64,000 nucleotides of DNA from Salegentibacter salinarum (GTDB taxonomy: Bacteria > Bacteroidota > Bacteroidia > Flavobacteriales > Flavobacteriaceae). The notes under the pieces are model-generated. The model was given only the letters and a program-made list of their open reading frames with translations. It was not told the origin of the DNA and did no database searches. The position numbers were made by a program, and so were the translations under genes. The stretch covers positions 124,001 through 188,000 of the forward strand of contig NZ_FUZC01000002.1 of NCBI RefSeq assembly GCF_900168115.1, given 5' to 3'. Below, piece by piece: positions 16,995 to 25,955 of this stretch. How positions within the stretch are numbered: the first letter of the stretch is position 1; each line of letters begins with the position of its first letter.

Positions 16995-17240
16995 TTAGTC
17001 TTGATTTTCCAGTTTATTAATTCTCATTTCATATTCTTCCATAGCTTCACGAACAGCATCTACATTATCTGAAGATTTTTGATGAGCATCATTCATTGCT
17101 TTCTCTAGTTCCTTATCGGGATGTTGAAACAAATCTGTAATCACATGATTTATCTTATCAATAATGCTTTCCTGGCTATTTTTAATATCTTCCAATTTGT
17201 TTAATGTAGACCTCATTTGCTCAATTTTCGACTCATCCAT
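16995..17240 (-). CDS. Small helical protein of unknown function
   Basis: 81 aa, very charged, no Cys, predicted all-helical with heptad-like Leu/Ile spacing (MRSTLNKLEDIKNSQESI; REAMEEYEMRINKLEN). No signal peptide or membrane helix, so probably a cytoplasmic coiled coil. It is monocistronic by spacing. I do not recognise a family. Confidence 0.6.
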   Translation of the reverse strand: MDESKIEQMRSTLNKLEDIKNSQESIIDKINHVITDLFQHPDKELEKAMNDAHQKSSDNVDAVREAMEEYEMRINKLENQD

Positions 17241-17348
17241 AGTTGTTACTTTTTATAGGGTTGATAAATAAAATTACTTCTTTCCAAATACAACTAAAGT
17301 TGAATTAACCTGTTTTTAAGGACATTTTATCTAAAATTATGAATTTTC

Positions 17349-18458
17349 CTATTTAGATTTTTCAGCATCGTAACTCGGGTAATCGGTGTAACCTTTTGGG
17401 CCGGGTGTATAGAAAGTATCTTCATCCCACTCGGCAATCGGTGCATCTATTGCAAAACGGACTGGTAAATCGGGATTAGAAATAAAGAGTTTAGCGAATG
17501 AAACCATATCGGCATTTCCTTCCTCAATAACTTTATTTCCCGATTCCTGATCAAACCCCGCATTGATTATTAATTTTCCTTTATAAATTGGGCGGTAATG
17601 TTTAGCAATATTGGGTTCCAGATAATCTATTTCACTGACATCCGTAAAAGGTTCAGAAAGGTGTAAATAAGCCAGATCGTAAGCATTTAATTTTTCAATT
17701 ACATGATCAAAAGTGGCAATTGATTCTTCTGAAGCTTTAATTCCGAAGGCATCGTTCAGGGAAGGATTTAATCTTACACCAATACGGTTTTCCGGCCAAA
17801 CTTCACTTATGGCCTCAAGAATATCAAAAAAGAAACGTGCCCTGTTTTCTATACTTCCGCCGTAATCATCAGTTCTAATATTCGCATTTTTATTGAGGAA
17901 TTGATGAATTAAATATCCGTTGGAGCCGTGAATCTCAACCCCGTCAAAACCGGCGCGCTTTGCATTTTCTGCGGCGTGTTTAAAATCCAGCACGGTTTGT
18001 TTAATATCGGCCACACTCATAGCCTGTGGTTCTACAGTATCTTCAAAACCATCTGGGGTGTAAGCTTGCGTGTTGGGGTTTACGGCGCTTGGTGCCAAAG
18101 GTTTCTCACCATCGTGAAATTTAGGATGTGAAATTCGGCCACAATGCCATAATTGTAAAAATATCTTTCCATCATTTTCATGAACTGCTTCAGTTACTTT
18201 CCCCCATCCTTTTACCTGGTTTTCAGTATAAATCCCCGGCGTATTTATGTATCCCACCGCGGCATCTGAAATTTGCGAACCTTCAGAAATTATTAGTCCG
18301 GCGCCGGCGCGTTGCGCATAATATTCAGCGTGTAATTCGGTTGGTGCATTATCTTTATTAGCGGCGCGATTGCGAGTCATTGGCGCCATAATCACCCGGT
18401 TTTTCAATTCAAAATCTCCAATGTTAACCGATTTTAATAAGGCTTGAGTGTTATTCAT
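17349..18458 (-). CDS. Old yellow enzyme family alkene reductase
   Basis: 369-aa FMN-dependent NADPH oxidoreductase that reduces activated C=C bonds (NemA-like). Motifs: VIMAPMTRNRA at the FMN site, FLQLWHCGRISHP, the His-Asn substrate pair in VEIHGSNGYLIHQFLN, the DDYGGSIENRARF loop and INAGFDQESG. Length is usual for class I OYE. Role is probably detoxification of electrophiles (inference). It is divergent from kmo. Confidence 0.92.
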   Translation of the reverse strand: MNNTQALLKSVNIGDFELKNRVIMAPMTRNRAANKDNAPTELHAEYYAQRAGAGLIISEGSQISDAAVGYINTPGIYTENQVKGWGKVTEAVHENDGKIFLQLWHCGRISHPKFHDGEKPLAPSAVNPNTQAYTPDGFEDTVEPQAMSVADIKQTVLDFKHAAENAKRAGFDGVEIHGSNGYLIHQFLNKNANIRTDDYGGSIENRARFFFDILEAISEVWPENRIGVRLNPSLNDAFGIKASEESIATFDHVIEKLNAYDLAYLHLSEPFTDVSEIDYLEPNIAKHYRPIYKGKLIINAGFDQESGNKVIEEGNADMVSFAKLFISNPDLPVRFAIDAPIAEWDEDTFYTPGPKGYTDYPSYDAEKSK

Positions 18459-18638
18459 AATAAATAAATTTTAATATTAAATGTAAGGGAAGCATAGTGC
18501 AGATGCTGTTAATTAAATGATAAATAGATTTTTCTTAAATAGACGAGAAAGCTTTAAATTCAGTATAAATAAGTATTTTCGTAACTTAAAATTGCATTTT
18601 CTATTAACTCTGTTCTAGAGAATGTACAGCAAGACTTT

Positions 18639-20000
18639 ATGCAAACACCCAAAAAAATCGCCATTGTTGGCTCAGGATTGGTTGGATCTTTACTCGCTAT
18701 TTTTCTTAGAAAAGCCGGACATGAAGTTGAGGTTTTTGACCGCAGGAAAGATATTAGAAACGTAGAATTCTCCGGACGGTCTATAAATTTAGCCATGTCT
18801 AATCGTGGTTGGAAGTCTTTGAGGGCTGCCGGCATTGAAGATGAAATTAAAAAACTGGCCCTTCCTTTAGATAAAAGGGCTATGCACGTTAATGATAAAC
18901 CAGTCTATTTTCAAAAATACGGAAAAGAGGAGGAAGCGATCTATTCTATTTCCCGTGGGGTTTTAAACCGAAAAATGATCACTCTGGCCGAAGACGCCGG
19001 TACAACTTTTAGGTTTGAAGAGAAAGTTTGGGATATAGATTTAGCTGAAGCCAAATTGTATACCGGCGAGAGTGAAAAAGGGGAGTGGAAGGAATATCAA
19101 TTTGATCTTATTTTTGGCGCCGACGGGGCTTTTTCCAGGGTTAGACATAAAATGCAAAGACAAAGCAGGTTTAATTATTCGCAGCATTTTATAAATGTTG
19201 GTTATAAAGAATTAAGCATTGCGCCCAACCCAGATGGCAGCCATAAATTGGATAATGCCTCTTTTCACATCTGGCCGCGCGGGGAGTTTATGCTTATTGC
19301 CATGCCTAATTTAGATGGAAGTTTTACCTGCACTTTATTTATGCCTTTTGAAGGTGAAAATTCTTTTGAAAGCATAAAGACCGAAACCGATGCCGACCTA
19401 TTTTTTCAGAAACATTTCCCAGATATAAACCAGGAGATTGAAAATTTAAAAAAGGATTTCTTTAAAAACCCTACCAGCAGTATGGTTACCATTAAATGTT
19501 ATCCCTGGTCGTATTGGGAGAAAGTGACTTTGGTGGGTGATTCGGCACACGCCATTGTACCATTTTACGGGCAAGGAATGAATGCAGGTTTTGAAGATAT
19601 TTTGGTATTAAGCCAAAAAATGAAAAAACACGGAGATGATTGGGAAAGCATTTTTGAAGAATACCAAAAGGCCCGAAAACCGAATACTGATGCTATTGCA
19701 GAACTTAGCTACCGTAATTTTATAGAAATGAGTAGCAAAACTGCAGATACTGATTTCTTACTGCGAAAAAAAATTGAAAACTGGTTCTCTACCAAACATC
19801 CTGAAACCTGGGTGCCTTTATATTCCCGGGTTACTTTTTCAGATAAACCTTATGCTGAAGCTCTAGCAATTGGGGATTATCAACGTAAAATTATGGATGA
19901 GGTAATGGAAATTCCGGGAATTGAGAGGAAATGGGATTCTCTAGAAGTTGAAAACAAAATTCTTAAGCTTCTGGATAACAAACCGGCTTTTTCAGTCTAA
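18639..20000 (+). CDS. kmo: Kynurenine 3-monooxygenase
   Basis: FAD enzyme hydroxylating kynurenine to 3-hydroxykynurenine with NADPH and O2. 453 aa. GxGxxG is at residues 11-16 (VGSGLVGS), the GADGAFSRVR motif in the middle, and VTLVGDSAHAIVPFYGQGMNAGFED is the second FAD motif. SGRSINLAMSNRG is a KMO signature. The hydrophobic C-terminal membrane anchor of eukaryotic KMO is absent. The 3' end overlaps the convergent antiporter gene by 9 nt. Confidence 0.95.
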   Translation: MQTPKKIAIVGSGLVGSLLAIFLRKAGHEVEVFDRRKDIRNVEFSGRSINLAMSNRGWKSLRAAGIEDEIKKLALPLDKRAMHVNDKPVYFQKYGKEEEAIYSISRGVLNRKMITLAEDAGTTFRFEEKVWDIDLAEAKLYTGESEKGEWKEYQFDLIFGADGAFSRVRHKMQRQSRFNYSQHFINVGYKELSIAPNPDGSHKLDNASFHIWPRGEFMLIAMPNLDGSFTCTLFMPFEGENSFESIKTETDADLFFQKHFPDINQEIENLKKDFFKNPTSSMVTIKCYPWSYWEKVTLVGDSAHAIVPFYGQGMNAGFEDILVLSQKMKKHGDDWESIFEEYQKARKPNTDAIAELSYRNFIEMSSKTADTDFLLRKKIENWFSTKHPETWVPLYSRVTFSDKPYAEALAIGDYQRKIMDEVMEIPGIERKWDSLEVENKILKLLDNKPAFSV

Positions 20001-21479
20001 TTTTTCATCAAATTCTGGTTCAATATTTAGGCTTTCATAAACGCCTTCCATGGTTCTGTGATCTTCGGTTAGAACAACCAGCATATCATCGGCTTCAATA
20101 ACTGTATTCCCATTTGGAGTGATAAATTGATCGTCTCTTGAGATCATTGCGATAATCGCTTTTTTGGGGAATTGTAATTCTACAATCCTTTTCCCTACCG
20201 AGTGGTTTTGCTCCGGTATATTGATTTCCCTTAAAAAAGATTTAGCACCATCGGCCATAAATGCATCTACCGGCGATTTTTGTTTGGCTTTCATCGGTAA
20301 AGCTACGTGCAACCAACGCGCCACTACAGATAATGTGGTTCCCTGGATTAATACCGAAGTTAGCGAGACAAAAAATACAATATTAAAGATCATATCTGCC
20401 TTTTCAATTCCCGCTAGCAGCGGATAAGTCGCGAATACAATAGGCACAGCGCCCCTTAGGCCAACCCAAGAAATATACCAGCGCCGGCGCATCTTCATTT
20501 TAAAGAAAATTAAGCTTAAAAATACGCCCAGGGGCCTTGCAATAAAGATTAAAAAGACTGAAATAAAAATTCCCACGCCAATAACCGGAACAATATGCGA
20601 CGGATAAACCAGCAATCCTAAGGTAAGGAACAACACAATTTGCATTAACCACGCGAGCCCATCAAACATTCGCATGATGGTCTTTTTGTGGATGATGTTG
20701 TGGTTTCCAAGATAAACCCCGCTTAAGTAAACGGCTAAAAATCCGTTTCCACCTAAGGCATCAGTCGCAGAAAATACAATAAACATTAAGGCGATAGCGA
20801 GAACCGGATACAAACCTTCAAAATCTAATTTTATGCGGTTAATCACCAATTTACTCAACTTTCCGAAGATAAATCCCAGGGCGGCACCAATTAAAATTTG
20901 CTGAAGAAACAGTGGGATAATACTATAAATACTTTGATCCTGGTTTACAACCAAACCTAAAAAGGCAATGGTAAGGAAATAGGCCATAGGATCGTTACTA
21001 CCACTTTCCAGCTCCAGGGTGGGCCGTAAATTAGATTTTAAGGCAAGGTTTTTAGCTCTTAAAATTGAAAATACCGCCGCGGCATCTGTAGAAGATACAA
21101 TAGCTCCAAGGAGTAAGCCTTCGTAAATGGTAAAATCCGTAATATACCAAACAAATACTCCAACACTTACCGCAGTGAATAAAACTCCAAGAATGGAAAG
21201 TGAAATACCCTGCCACATCACCGGTTTTATGGTTTTCCAACTGGTATCGAGTCCACCGGAGAATAATATAAAATTAAGGGCAACAATTCCTATGAATTGT
21301 GCGAGTTGAGGATCGTTAAAATAAATTCCGCCAATTCCTTCTGAGCCTGATAGGATTCCAACCGCAAGGAAAAGTACTAATGTGGGTACACCAAAACGAT
21401 AAGATGTTTTCCCGGCCAGGATACTAATGAATAACAACAGAGAGCCTATTAAGAGAATGTTTTCTATCGTTATGCTCAT
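19992..21479 (-). CDS. CPA1-type K+(Na+)/H+ antiporter with a TrkA-C domain
   Basis: 495 aa. About 12 membrane helices occupy residues 1-385. The ion-site region is GAIVSSTDAAAVFSIL followed by ELESGSNDPMAYFLT, and VGLRGAVPIVFATYP is typical of NhaP2/CvrA-type antiporters. The C-terminal cytoplasmic part (about 415-485; SVGKRIVELQFPKKAIIAMISR...IEADDMLVVL) is a TrkA-C (RCK_C) regulatory domain. It probably exports K+ or Na+ against protons during osmotic or alkaline stress. Confidence 0.9.
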   Translation of the reverse strand: MSITIENILLIGSLLLFISILAGKTSYRFGVPTLVLFLAVGILSGSEGIGGIYFNDPQLAQFIGIVALNFILFSGGLDTSWKTIKPVMWQGISLSILGVLFTAVSVGVFVWYITDFTIYEGLLLGAIVSSTDAAAVFSILRAKNLALKSNLRPTLELESGSNDPMAYFLTIAFLGLVVNQDQSIYSIIPLFLQQILIGAALGFIFGKLSKLVINRIKLDFEGLYPVLAIALMFIVFSATDALGGNGFLAVYLSGVYLGNHNIIHKKTIMRMFDGLAWLMQIVLFLTLGLLVYPSHIVPVIGVGIFISVFLIFIARPLGVFLSLIFFKMKMRRRWYISWVGLRGAVPIVFATYPLLAGIEKADMIFNIVFFVSLTSVLIQGTTLSVVARWLHVALPMKAKQKSPVDAFMADGAKSFLREINIPEQNHSVGKRIVELQFPKKAIIAMISRDDQFITPNGNTVIEADDMLVVLTEDHRTMEGVYESLNIEPEFDEKLD

Positions 21480-21655
21480 TGGTTATCTGTTATTTTAATC
21501 AGTTTGCGAGATTTATAAATATCTTGTGCTTCGAAATTTTTAAGCTGAAAATTAAGTGGTACGTCCTAAAATTTTCTGCCGTAAAAATACATATTCGACC
21601 ATATTAAATAAAGCCGAATATATTTAAAAAACGTTTAGATAAATTAAAACGAGAT

Positions 21656-22318
21656 TTAATGCGAATTATCTTTTAAAATTTCGGGAAATTTTTCTTTGAA
21701 ACGATTTAATCTTGGAATAGATACCTTTTGAATATAAGGATTGTTAGGGTTATTCTTTTCGTAATTCTGGTGATAATCTTCAGCTACCCAAAATTTCTGA
21801 AAAGGTAAAATTTCAGCAGCAATAGGTTCTTCATAATCCTGAGCTACTTCATTTTTCACCTTGTTTATAATATTTTTTTGCTCCTTGTTTTGGTAAAAAA
21901 CAATAGAACGATATTGTGAACCAATATCTGGCCCCTGGCCGTTTACCTGGGTTGGATCTTGTGAACCAAAATAAACCTCTACCAAAGTTTCAAAATTTAC
22001 TACTTCGGGGTTGTAAATAACTTCTACAGCTTCCGCATGACCGGTTTTACCTGTATTGCTGGATTCGTAAGTTGGATTTTTTGTATGCCCTCCGGAATAT
22101 CCCGAAACAGCTTCCTTTACACCTTCGATACTTTCGTAAACTGCTTCAACACACCAAAAGCATCCGCTGGCAAAGTAGGCTTTTTTATAACCATTTTCTG
22201 CCGGTACTACCACAGGATCAGCATTGGCAATTTCGGGTTTGGTAACGGTTTTCTGCTGGGCGTTATTTCCGCAGGAAATTAATAGGAATATAAATGTAGA
22301 GAAGAAAAATCGTTTCAT
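21656..22318 (-). CDS. msrA: Peptide methionine sulfoxide reductase A, lipidated
   Basis: 220 aa from the ATG at 22318; the frame opens ten codons earlier at a TTG inside the spacer and the upstream gene's end. The N terminus MKRFFFSTFIFLLISCGNN ends in a lipobox, so this MsrA is probably a periplasmic lipoprotein. The catalytic motif GCFWCVEAVY, the SGYSGGHTKNPTYE block and YFGSQDPTQVNGQGPDIGSQYRS are complete. It repairs Met-S-sulfoxide in envelope proteins. It lies 4 nt after the upstream lipoprotein gene and is surely cotranscribed. Confidence 0.92.
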   Translation of the reverse strand: MKRFFFSTFIFLLISCGNNAQQKTVTKPEIANADPVVVPAENGYKKAYFASGCFWCVEAVYESIEGVKEAVSGYSGGHTKNPTYESSNTGKTGHAEAVEVIYNPEVVNFETLVEVYFGSQDPTQVNGQGPDIGSQYRSIVFYQNKEQKNIINKVKNEVAQDYEEPIAAEILPFQKFWVAEDYHQNYEKNNPNNPYIQKVSIPRLNRFKEKFPEILKDNSH

Positions 22319-22322
22319 TAAT

Positions 22323-22922
22323 TTATTGTTTTTTGTAGGTTCCTTCAAGTGTTTTTTTGCCGTAAATGGCGTAATCTACCGCCAGTACACCATCTATATA
22401 AAAACCTTTCCAATCTAATTCCATATTGCCATTTTCTCCCGGCCTTAGCACGGCGATGGGATTATTAGTATCAAAATCTTCCCAGGGAAGATCTTCATTG
22501 GTGTTTTTATTAGATGGGCTTACGTAAAATATATTGACCGAATTTCCGGTTTTTGCGTATCTCGCATTTATATACATTTCATCTTCTGAAAGGCATAATT
22601 CTGTATTCTTATTCATATCTAATTCTAAACAATAGCAGCTACAATTTGCATCCCTTTCATCTACTTTTACATAAGTAGTGCCGGGCGTTATTTTTGAAGA
22701 AGATGTTTCGGTTTCATTATTTTCGCTGTCGGGTGCTTCCAGAGTTTCTTTTTCATTATAATCTGAATTTTCTGAAGTAGACTTTTCAGTATTTTTCTCT
22801 GGAGTGTTTTTATTTTCAGTTTGTTCAGTTTCAAAATCAGGTTCGCGTTCCTGATTTTTATCTTCGTTTTTACAGGATACTAACACTAAAATTAGGCAAA
22901 GTAGGCTTGCATAATATCTCAT
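22323..22922 (-). CDS. Uncharacterised lipoprotein upstream of msrA
   Basis: 199 aa. Lipobox LVLVSC (Cys17), followed by a long acidic, Asn/Glu/Thr-rich, disordered linker (about 18-75). A compact domain with a CSCYCLELD cysteine cluster and INARYAKTGNSVNIFYVSP follows. The cysteine group may bind metal or form a redox site; this is inference. Operon with msrA suggests an envelope oxidative-stress role. Confidence 0.65.
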   Translation of the reverse strand: MRYYASLLCLILVLVSCKNEDKNQEREPDFETEQTENKNTPEKNTEKSTSENSDYNEKETLEAPDSENNETETSSSKITPGTTYVKVDERDANCSCYCLELDMNKNTELCLSEDEMYINARYAKTGNSVNIFYVSPSNKNTNEDLPWEDFDTNNPIAVLRPGENGNMELDWKGFYIDGVLAVDYAIYGKKTLEGTYKKQ

Positions 22923-23256
22923 AATTAAGGGTTTTAGTTAGTAGAAATAAAGGTAGCTTTAATATAGATTAAAAATGTGAAAAGCTTGTTAATCAATAGA
23001 AAACCTCGAATTTCCGGGTCATTTGAGGTGTATAAATCATTATAAAATTTTAAAAGAATAATTTATTAAATGAATTTTATATAAATTAACAAATTTTAAT
23101 AGATTTACATAATAATCAGGTGTTTGTCGCTATAAATTAATAGCAACTGTTTAAAATTTATAAAAAAGAAAAACAATCTAAGAACTAAGTGAATATCCAG
23201 TGCAAATTTGCTGATTTAGAATAAAAAAAAATAACCAATTTAACACCAAAATCGAA
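22923..23256. other. Divergent intergenic region, no gene seen
   Basis: 334 nt, extremely AT-rich, between the divergent starts of two lipoprotein genes. It must hold both promoters, but I could not pick a convincing TTTG-N19-TAnnTTTG pair. No RNA-like structure or ORF is evident. Confidence 0.5.
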
Positions 23257-23898
23257 ATGAAAAAAATTACAAAATCACTTTTAGGTATTTTTTTACTTGC
23301 AGTTACCCTACATTCCTGCAGTACAGAATCCGAAGAAAATCCGGCTGCTTCCCAGGAACTGGAACAGGAATTGGCATTAGAAAATGGCGGAGTTCTTAAA
23401 ATACAATCAGCTACTTATATTTTTAAGAACACCGGTGAAACCGCGAAATTTATTAGCCAGGACAGGGATTTTAATTTTAAATTCGTGAACGAATTATCAT
23501 TTGAAGCCAATCAACAGAACAAACACGCTGTAGAAGGGCTTAAGATAACCAATCCTGAAACCGAAGAGTATTTAATATTTTCACATTTTGAAGAATTAAA
23601 GAATGGTTTCGTAAAATTTGATGCCGAATTAAGTACGGGTGAAGTGCTTAGATCAGTGATGTATAAGACCGGTAATTCTAATGCTTCTTCAAACAAATGG
23701 CACGATGAACCGGTTATTGGAGTAACTACTCCGGTTATAGGAGCTATGATAGAATTCTCCCAGGAAGAACAATTAAGGAATTGCAGAGCTGCCTTGCAAG
23801 TTTGTGCTAATACCAACGGAGTCCCTACGGTTGCTTTAACTAACGGAAAAGGTTGGTTTACGTCAATTGAATCTTGCGCTTTAGAGTGCCACGATTAA
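23257..23898 (+). CDS. Uncharacterised lipoprotein with C-terminal cysteine-rich end
   Basis: 213 aa. Lipobox TLHSC (Cys21), a short acidic linker, then a beta-rich domain (LKIQSATYIFKNTGETAKFIS). The last 45 residues carry four Cys (NCRAALQVCANTN ... IESCALECHD) that could form two disulfides. I do not recognise the family. It is single-gene, closed by a bidirectional terminator. Confidence 0.62.
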   Translation: MKKITKSLLGIFLLAVTLHSCSTESEENPAASQELEQELALENGGVLKIQSATYIFKNTGETAKFISQDRDFNFKFVNELSFEANQQNKHAVEGLKITNPETEEYLIFSHFEELKNGFVKFDAELSTGEVLRSVMYKTGNSNASSNKWHDEPVIGVTTPVIGAMIEFSQEEQLRNCRAALQVCANTNGVPTVALTNGKGWFTSIESCALECHD

Positions 23899-23925
23899 AT
23901 CAAATTCAGCCAATTATCAACAAAT

Positions 23926-23953
23926 AAAAAAGCCTCCCAATTGAGGCTTTTTT
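23926..23953. terminator. Bidirectional terminator
   Basis: AAAAAAGCCTC/GAGGCTTTTTT hairpin with a CCAATT loop between convergent genes. The A-run and T-run flanks serve both strands. Confidence 0.9.
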
Positions 23954-23974
23954 ATTGTATTACTTTTCTGCTGA

Positions 23975-24754
23975 TTAAACCTTAGCGAAAAGATTTTGCA
24001 TTTTTTCCTGTTCTTCTTTTGCAAGTTCTTCGTCTACCAGGATTCTACCGCTATGCTCATCGGTAATAATCTTTTTTCTACCGGCAATTTCCATAATTAC
24101 CTGTGGCGGGATGGTAAAGTAAGAACCTCCGGACGCACCACGTTCAACGGGTACAATAGCAAGTCCGTTTTTAACGTTGCTTCTAATTCTTTTATAAGCA
24201 TTTACAAGTCGATCTTCAATATTCTTCTCGAATTCTGCAGATTTCTTGATTAGTGCCTGCTCTTCTTTTTCAGTTTCGGCAAGAATCTCGTTAAGTTCGC
24301 TTTTCTTGTGCTCAAGGTGTTTTTTCCTTTCATCAAGGCGCTCTTTAGTTTGCTCGATAACCTCTTTTTTCTGTTCAATTTGAGCGCGGTATTCTTTAAT
24401 GTGTTTTTCTGCAAGTTCTATTTCCAGTTCCTGGAATTCAACCTCTTTGCTAAGCGCATTAAATTCGCGGTTGTTACGCACGTTTTTTTGCTGCTCAGCA
24501 TACTTTTTCATGGTCACTTTAGACTCATCAATAAGATTCTTCTTGCTCTTTATATCGTTCTCGATTACCTCAATATCGGCATCCATTTTATCCAAACGCT
24601 TGCTCAATCCGGCTACTTCATCCTCCAAATCTTCCACCTCCAGCGGAAGCTCACCGCGTACGTTCCTTATTTCGTCAATTCTGGAATCAACCAGTTGAAG
24701 GTCGTACAACGCTCTTAACTTGTCTTCTACAGTAACATCGTTCTTTTTTGCCAT
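23975..24754 (-). CDS. Coiled-coil protein with a degenerate zinc ribbon (CdsZ/CT398-like)
   Basis: 259 aa. A long antiparallel coiled coil (about 15-185) is followed by a short C-terminal fold matching the C4 zinc-ribbon of the CdsZ/CT398 family. The positions that normally carry Cys are replaced: RGASGGSYFTIPPQ and DEHSGRIL, and the whole protein has no cysteine. It therefore cannot bind zinc in the usual way. It lies 2 nt after the Nif3-like gene and is cotranscribed with it, a common pairing in Bacteroidota. Its role is unclear. Confidence 0.85.
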   Translation of the reverse strand: MAKKNDVTVEDKLRALYDLQLVDSRIDEIRNVRGELPLEVEDLEDEVAGLSKRLDKMDADIEVIENDIKSKKNLIDESKVTMKKYAEQQKNVRNNREFNALSKEVEFQELEIELAEKHIKEYRAQIEQKKEVIEQTKERLDERKKHLEHKKSELNEILAETEKEEQALIKKSAEFEKNIEDRLVNAYKRIRSNVKNGLAIVPVERGASGGSYFTIPPQVIMEIAGRKKIITDEHSGRILVDEELAKEEQEKMQNLFAKV

Positions 24755-24756
24755 AG

Positions 24757-25851
24757 TTATATATACTTGATTGGATTGGTGTTTGTCTCTGCTAAAATAA
24801 GTGCAAAATTACTAATTTTTTTTGTAAGATAAGAATGTAATAAATCTTTTGTGTATTGCTCACTTTCGTAGTGGCCAATATCGGCTAAAATGAAGCTATT
24901 ATTCCCTTTGTAAAAGTCGTGATATTTTAGATCGGCAGTAAGATAAATATCGGCCCCAGCGGCTTTTGCATTATTAATGGCGAAACCTCCACTACCGCCC
25001 AGAACGGCTACTTTTCTAATAGGTTTGCCGCGTAACTCAGAGTGCTTAATACACCCACAATTGAACTCAGTTTTTATGCGTTTTAGAAAACTTTTTTCGT
25101 CTTCAGGAGTTTCTAATTCACCAATCATTCCCATTCCCAAATGCTGATTTTCATTCTCTAAAGCGCTTACTTCATAAGCTACTTCTTCATAAAGATGAGA
25201 ACTAAAAAGTGCGTGGAGCAGCTTTTTTTCAATATCAGAAGGATAAATAAGACTAATTTGTGTCTCTTCTTCCAGGTGAATTTTCCCTCGTTTTCCAATT
25301 ACGGGATTGGCCTCTTCATTAGGCTTAAAACTGCCTTCTCCTTTTAAGTTAAAGCTGCAATTATCGTAATTTCCAATACTTCCACCACCGGCTTCAAAAA
25401 GGGCTTTTCTAACACCTGCTGCCTGCTTATTTGGAACAAATGTGGTAAGTTTTTTTATGCTGCCTTTCCGCGGAATTAAAATCTTCCTTTTTTTAAGTCC
25501 TATCTTTTCGCAAATCATATCGTTCACCCCTTTAAACTGATTATCTAAAGCAGTGTGAATAGCATAAATCGCGATATCGTTTTTAATCGCTTTAATTACC
25601 GTTTTTTCAACGTAATCTTTCCCGGTAAGTTTTTTTAAGCCTGAAAAAATAATAGGATGAAAGCTAATAATCAGGTTACAGTTTTTCTCAATAGCTTCAT
25701 CTACCACAGTTTCTAAAGTGTCTAAAGTAATAAGCGCCGCGGTTACAGTCGCATTTTTATCGCCCACCAAAAGACCTACATTATCAAAATCCTCGGCGTA
25801 AGTGTGTGGTGCAAATTCTTCAATTATATCTATAACTTCTTTTACAAGCAT
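24757..25851 (-). CDS. Nif3-like dinuclear metal-centre protein
   Basis: 364 aa, the long form of the Nif3/YbgI family with a central insert domain (about 130-230). Metal-binding positions are seen in DNVGLLVGD, ISFHPIIFSG (His), AIHTALDN (His, Asp) and the C-terminal ADIGHYESEQ (His, Glu). The family forms hexamers, and its reaction is not settled. First gene of the operon with the coiled-coil partner. Confidence 0.88.
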   Translation of the reverse strand: MLVKEVIDIIEEFAPHTYAEDFDNVGLLVGDKNATVTAALITLDTLETVVDEAIEKNCNLIISFHPIIFSGLKKLTGKDYVEKTVIKAIKNDIAIYAIHTALDNQFKGVNDMICEKIGLKKRKILIPRKGSIKKLTTFVPNKQAAGVRKALFEAGGGSIGNYDNCSFNLKGEGSFKPNEEANPVIGKRGKIHLEEETQISLIYPSDIEKKLLHALFSSHLYEEVAYEVSALENENQHLGMGMIGELETPEDEKSFLKRIKTEFNCGCIKHSELRGKPIRKVAVLGGSGGFAINNAKAAGADIYLTADLKYHDFYKGNNSFILADIGHYESEQYTKDLLHSYLTKKISNFALILAETNTNPIKYI

Positions 25852-25955
25852 CTTGTTTTTCGGTTTTTATAAACTTAGCAGGCTGCTTTTTCTTAATTTC
25901 GTAGTAGTTGTAATTTTAGCCCAACTTCAAATATAATTATTATAGCCTGCCCTGT

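Noticed and set aside
24308-24718. Long plus-strand ORFs opposite the coiled-coil protein
   Set aside because: They are Phe/Leu/Ser-rich shadows of the Lys/Glu-rich coiled coil in the other strand; no start context or homology.
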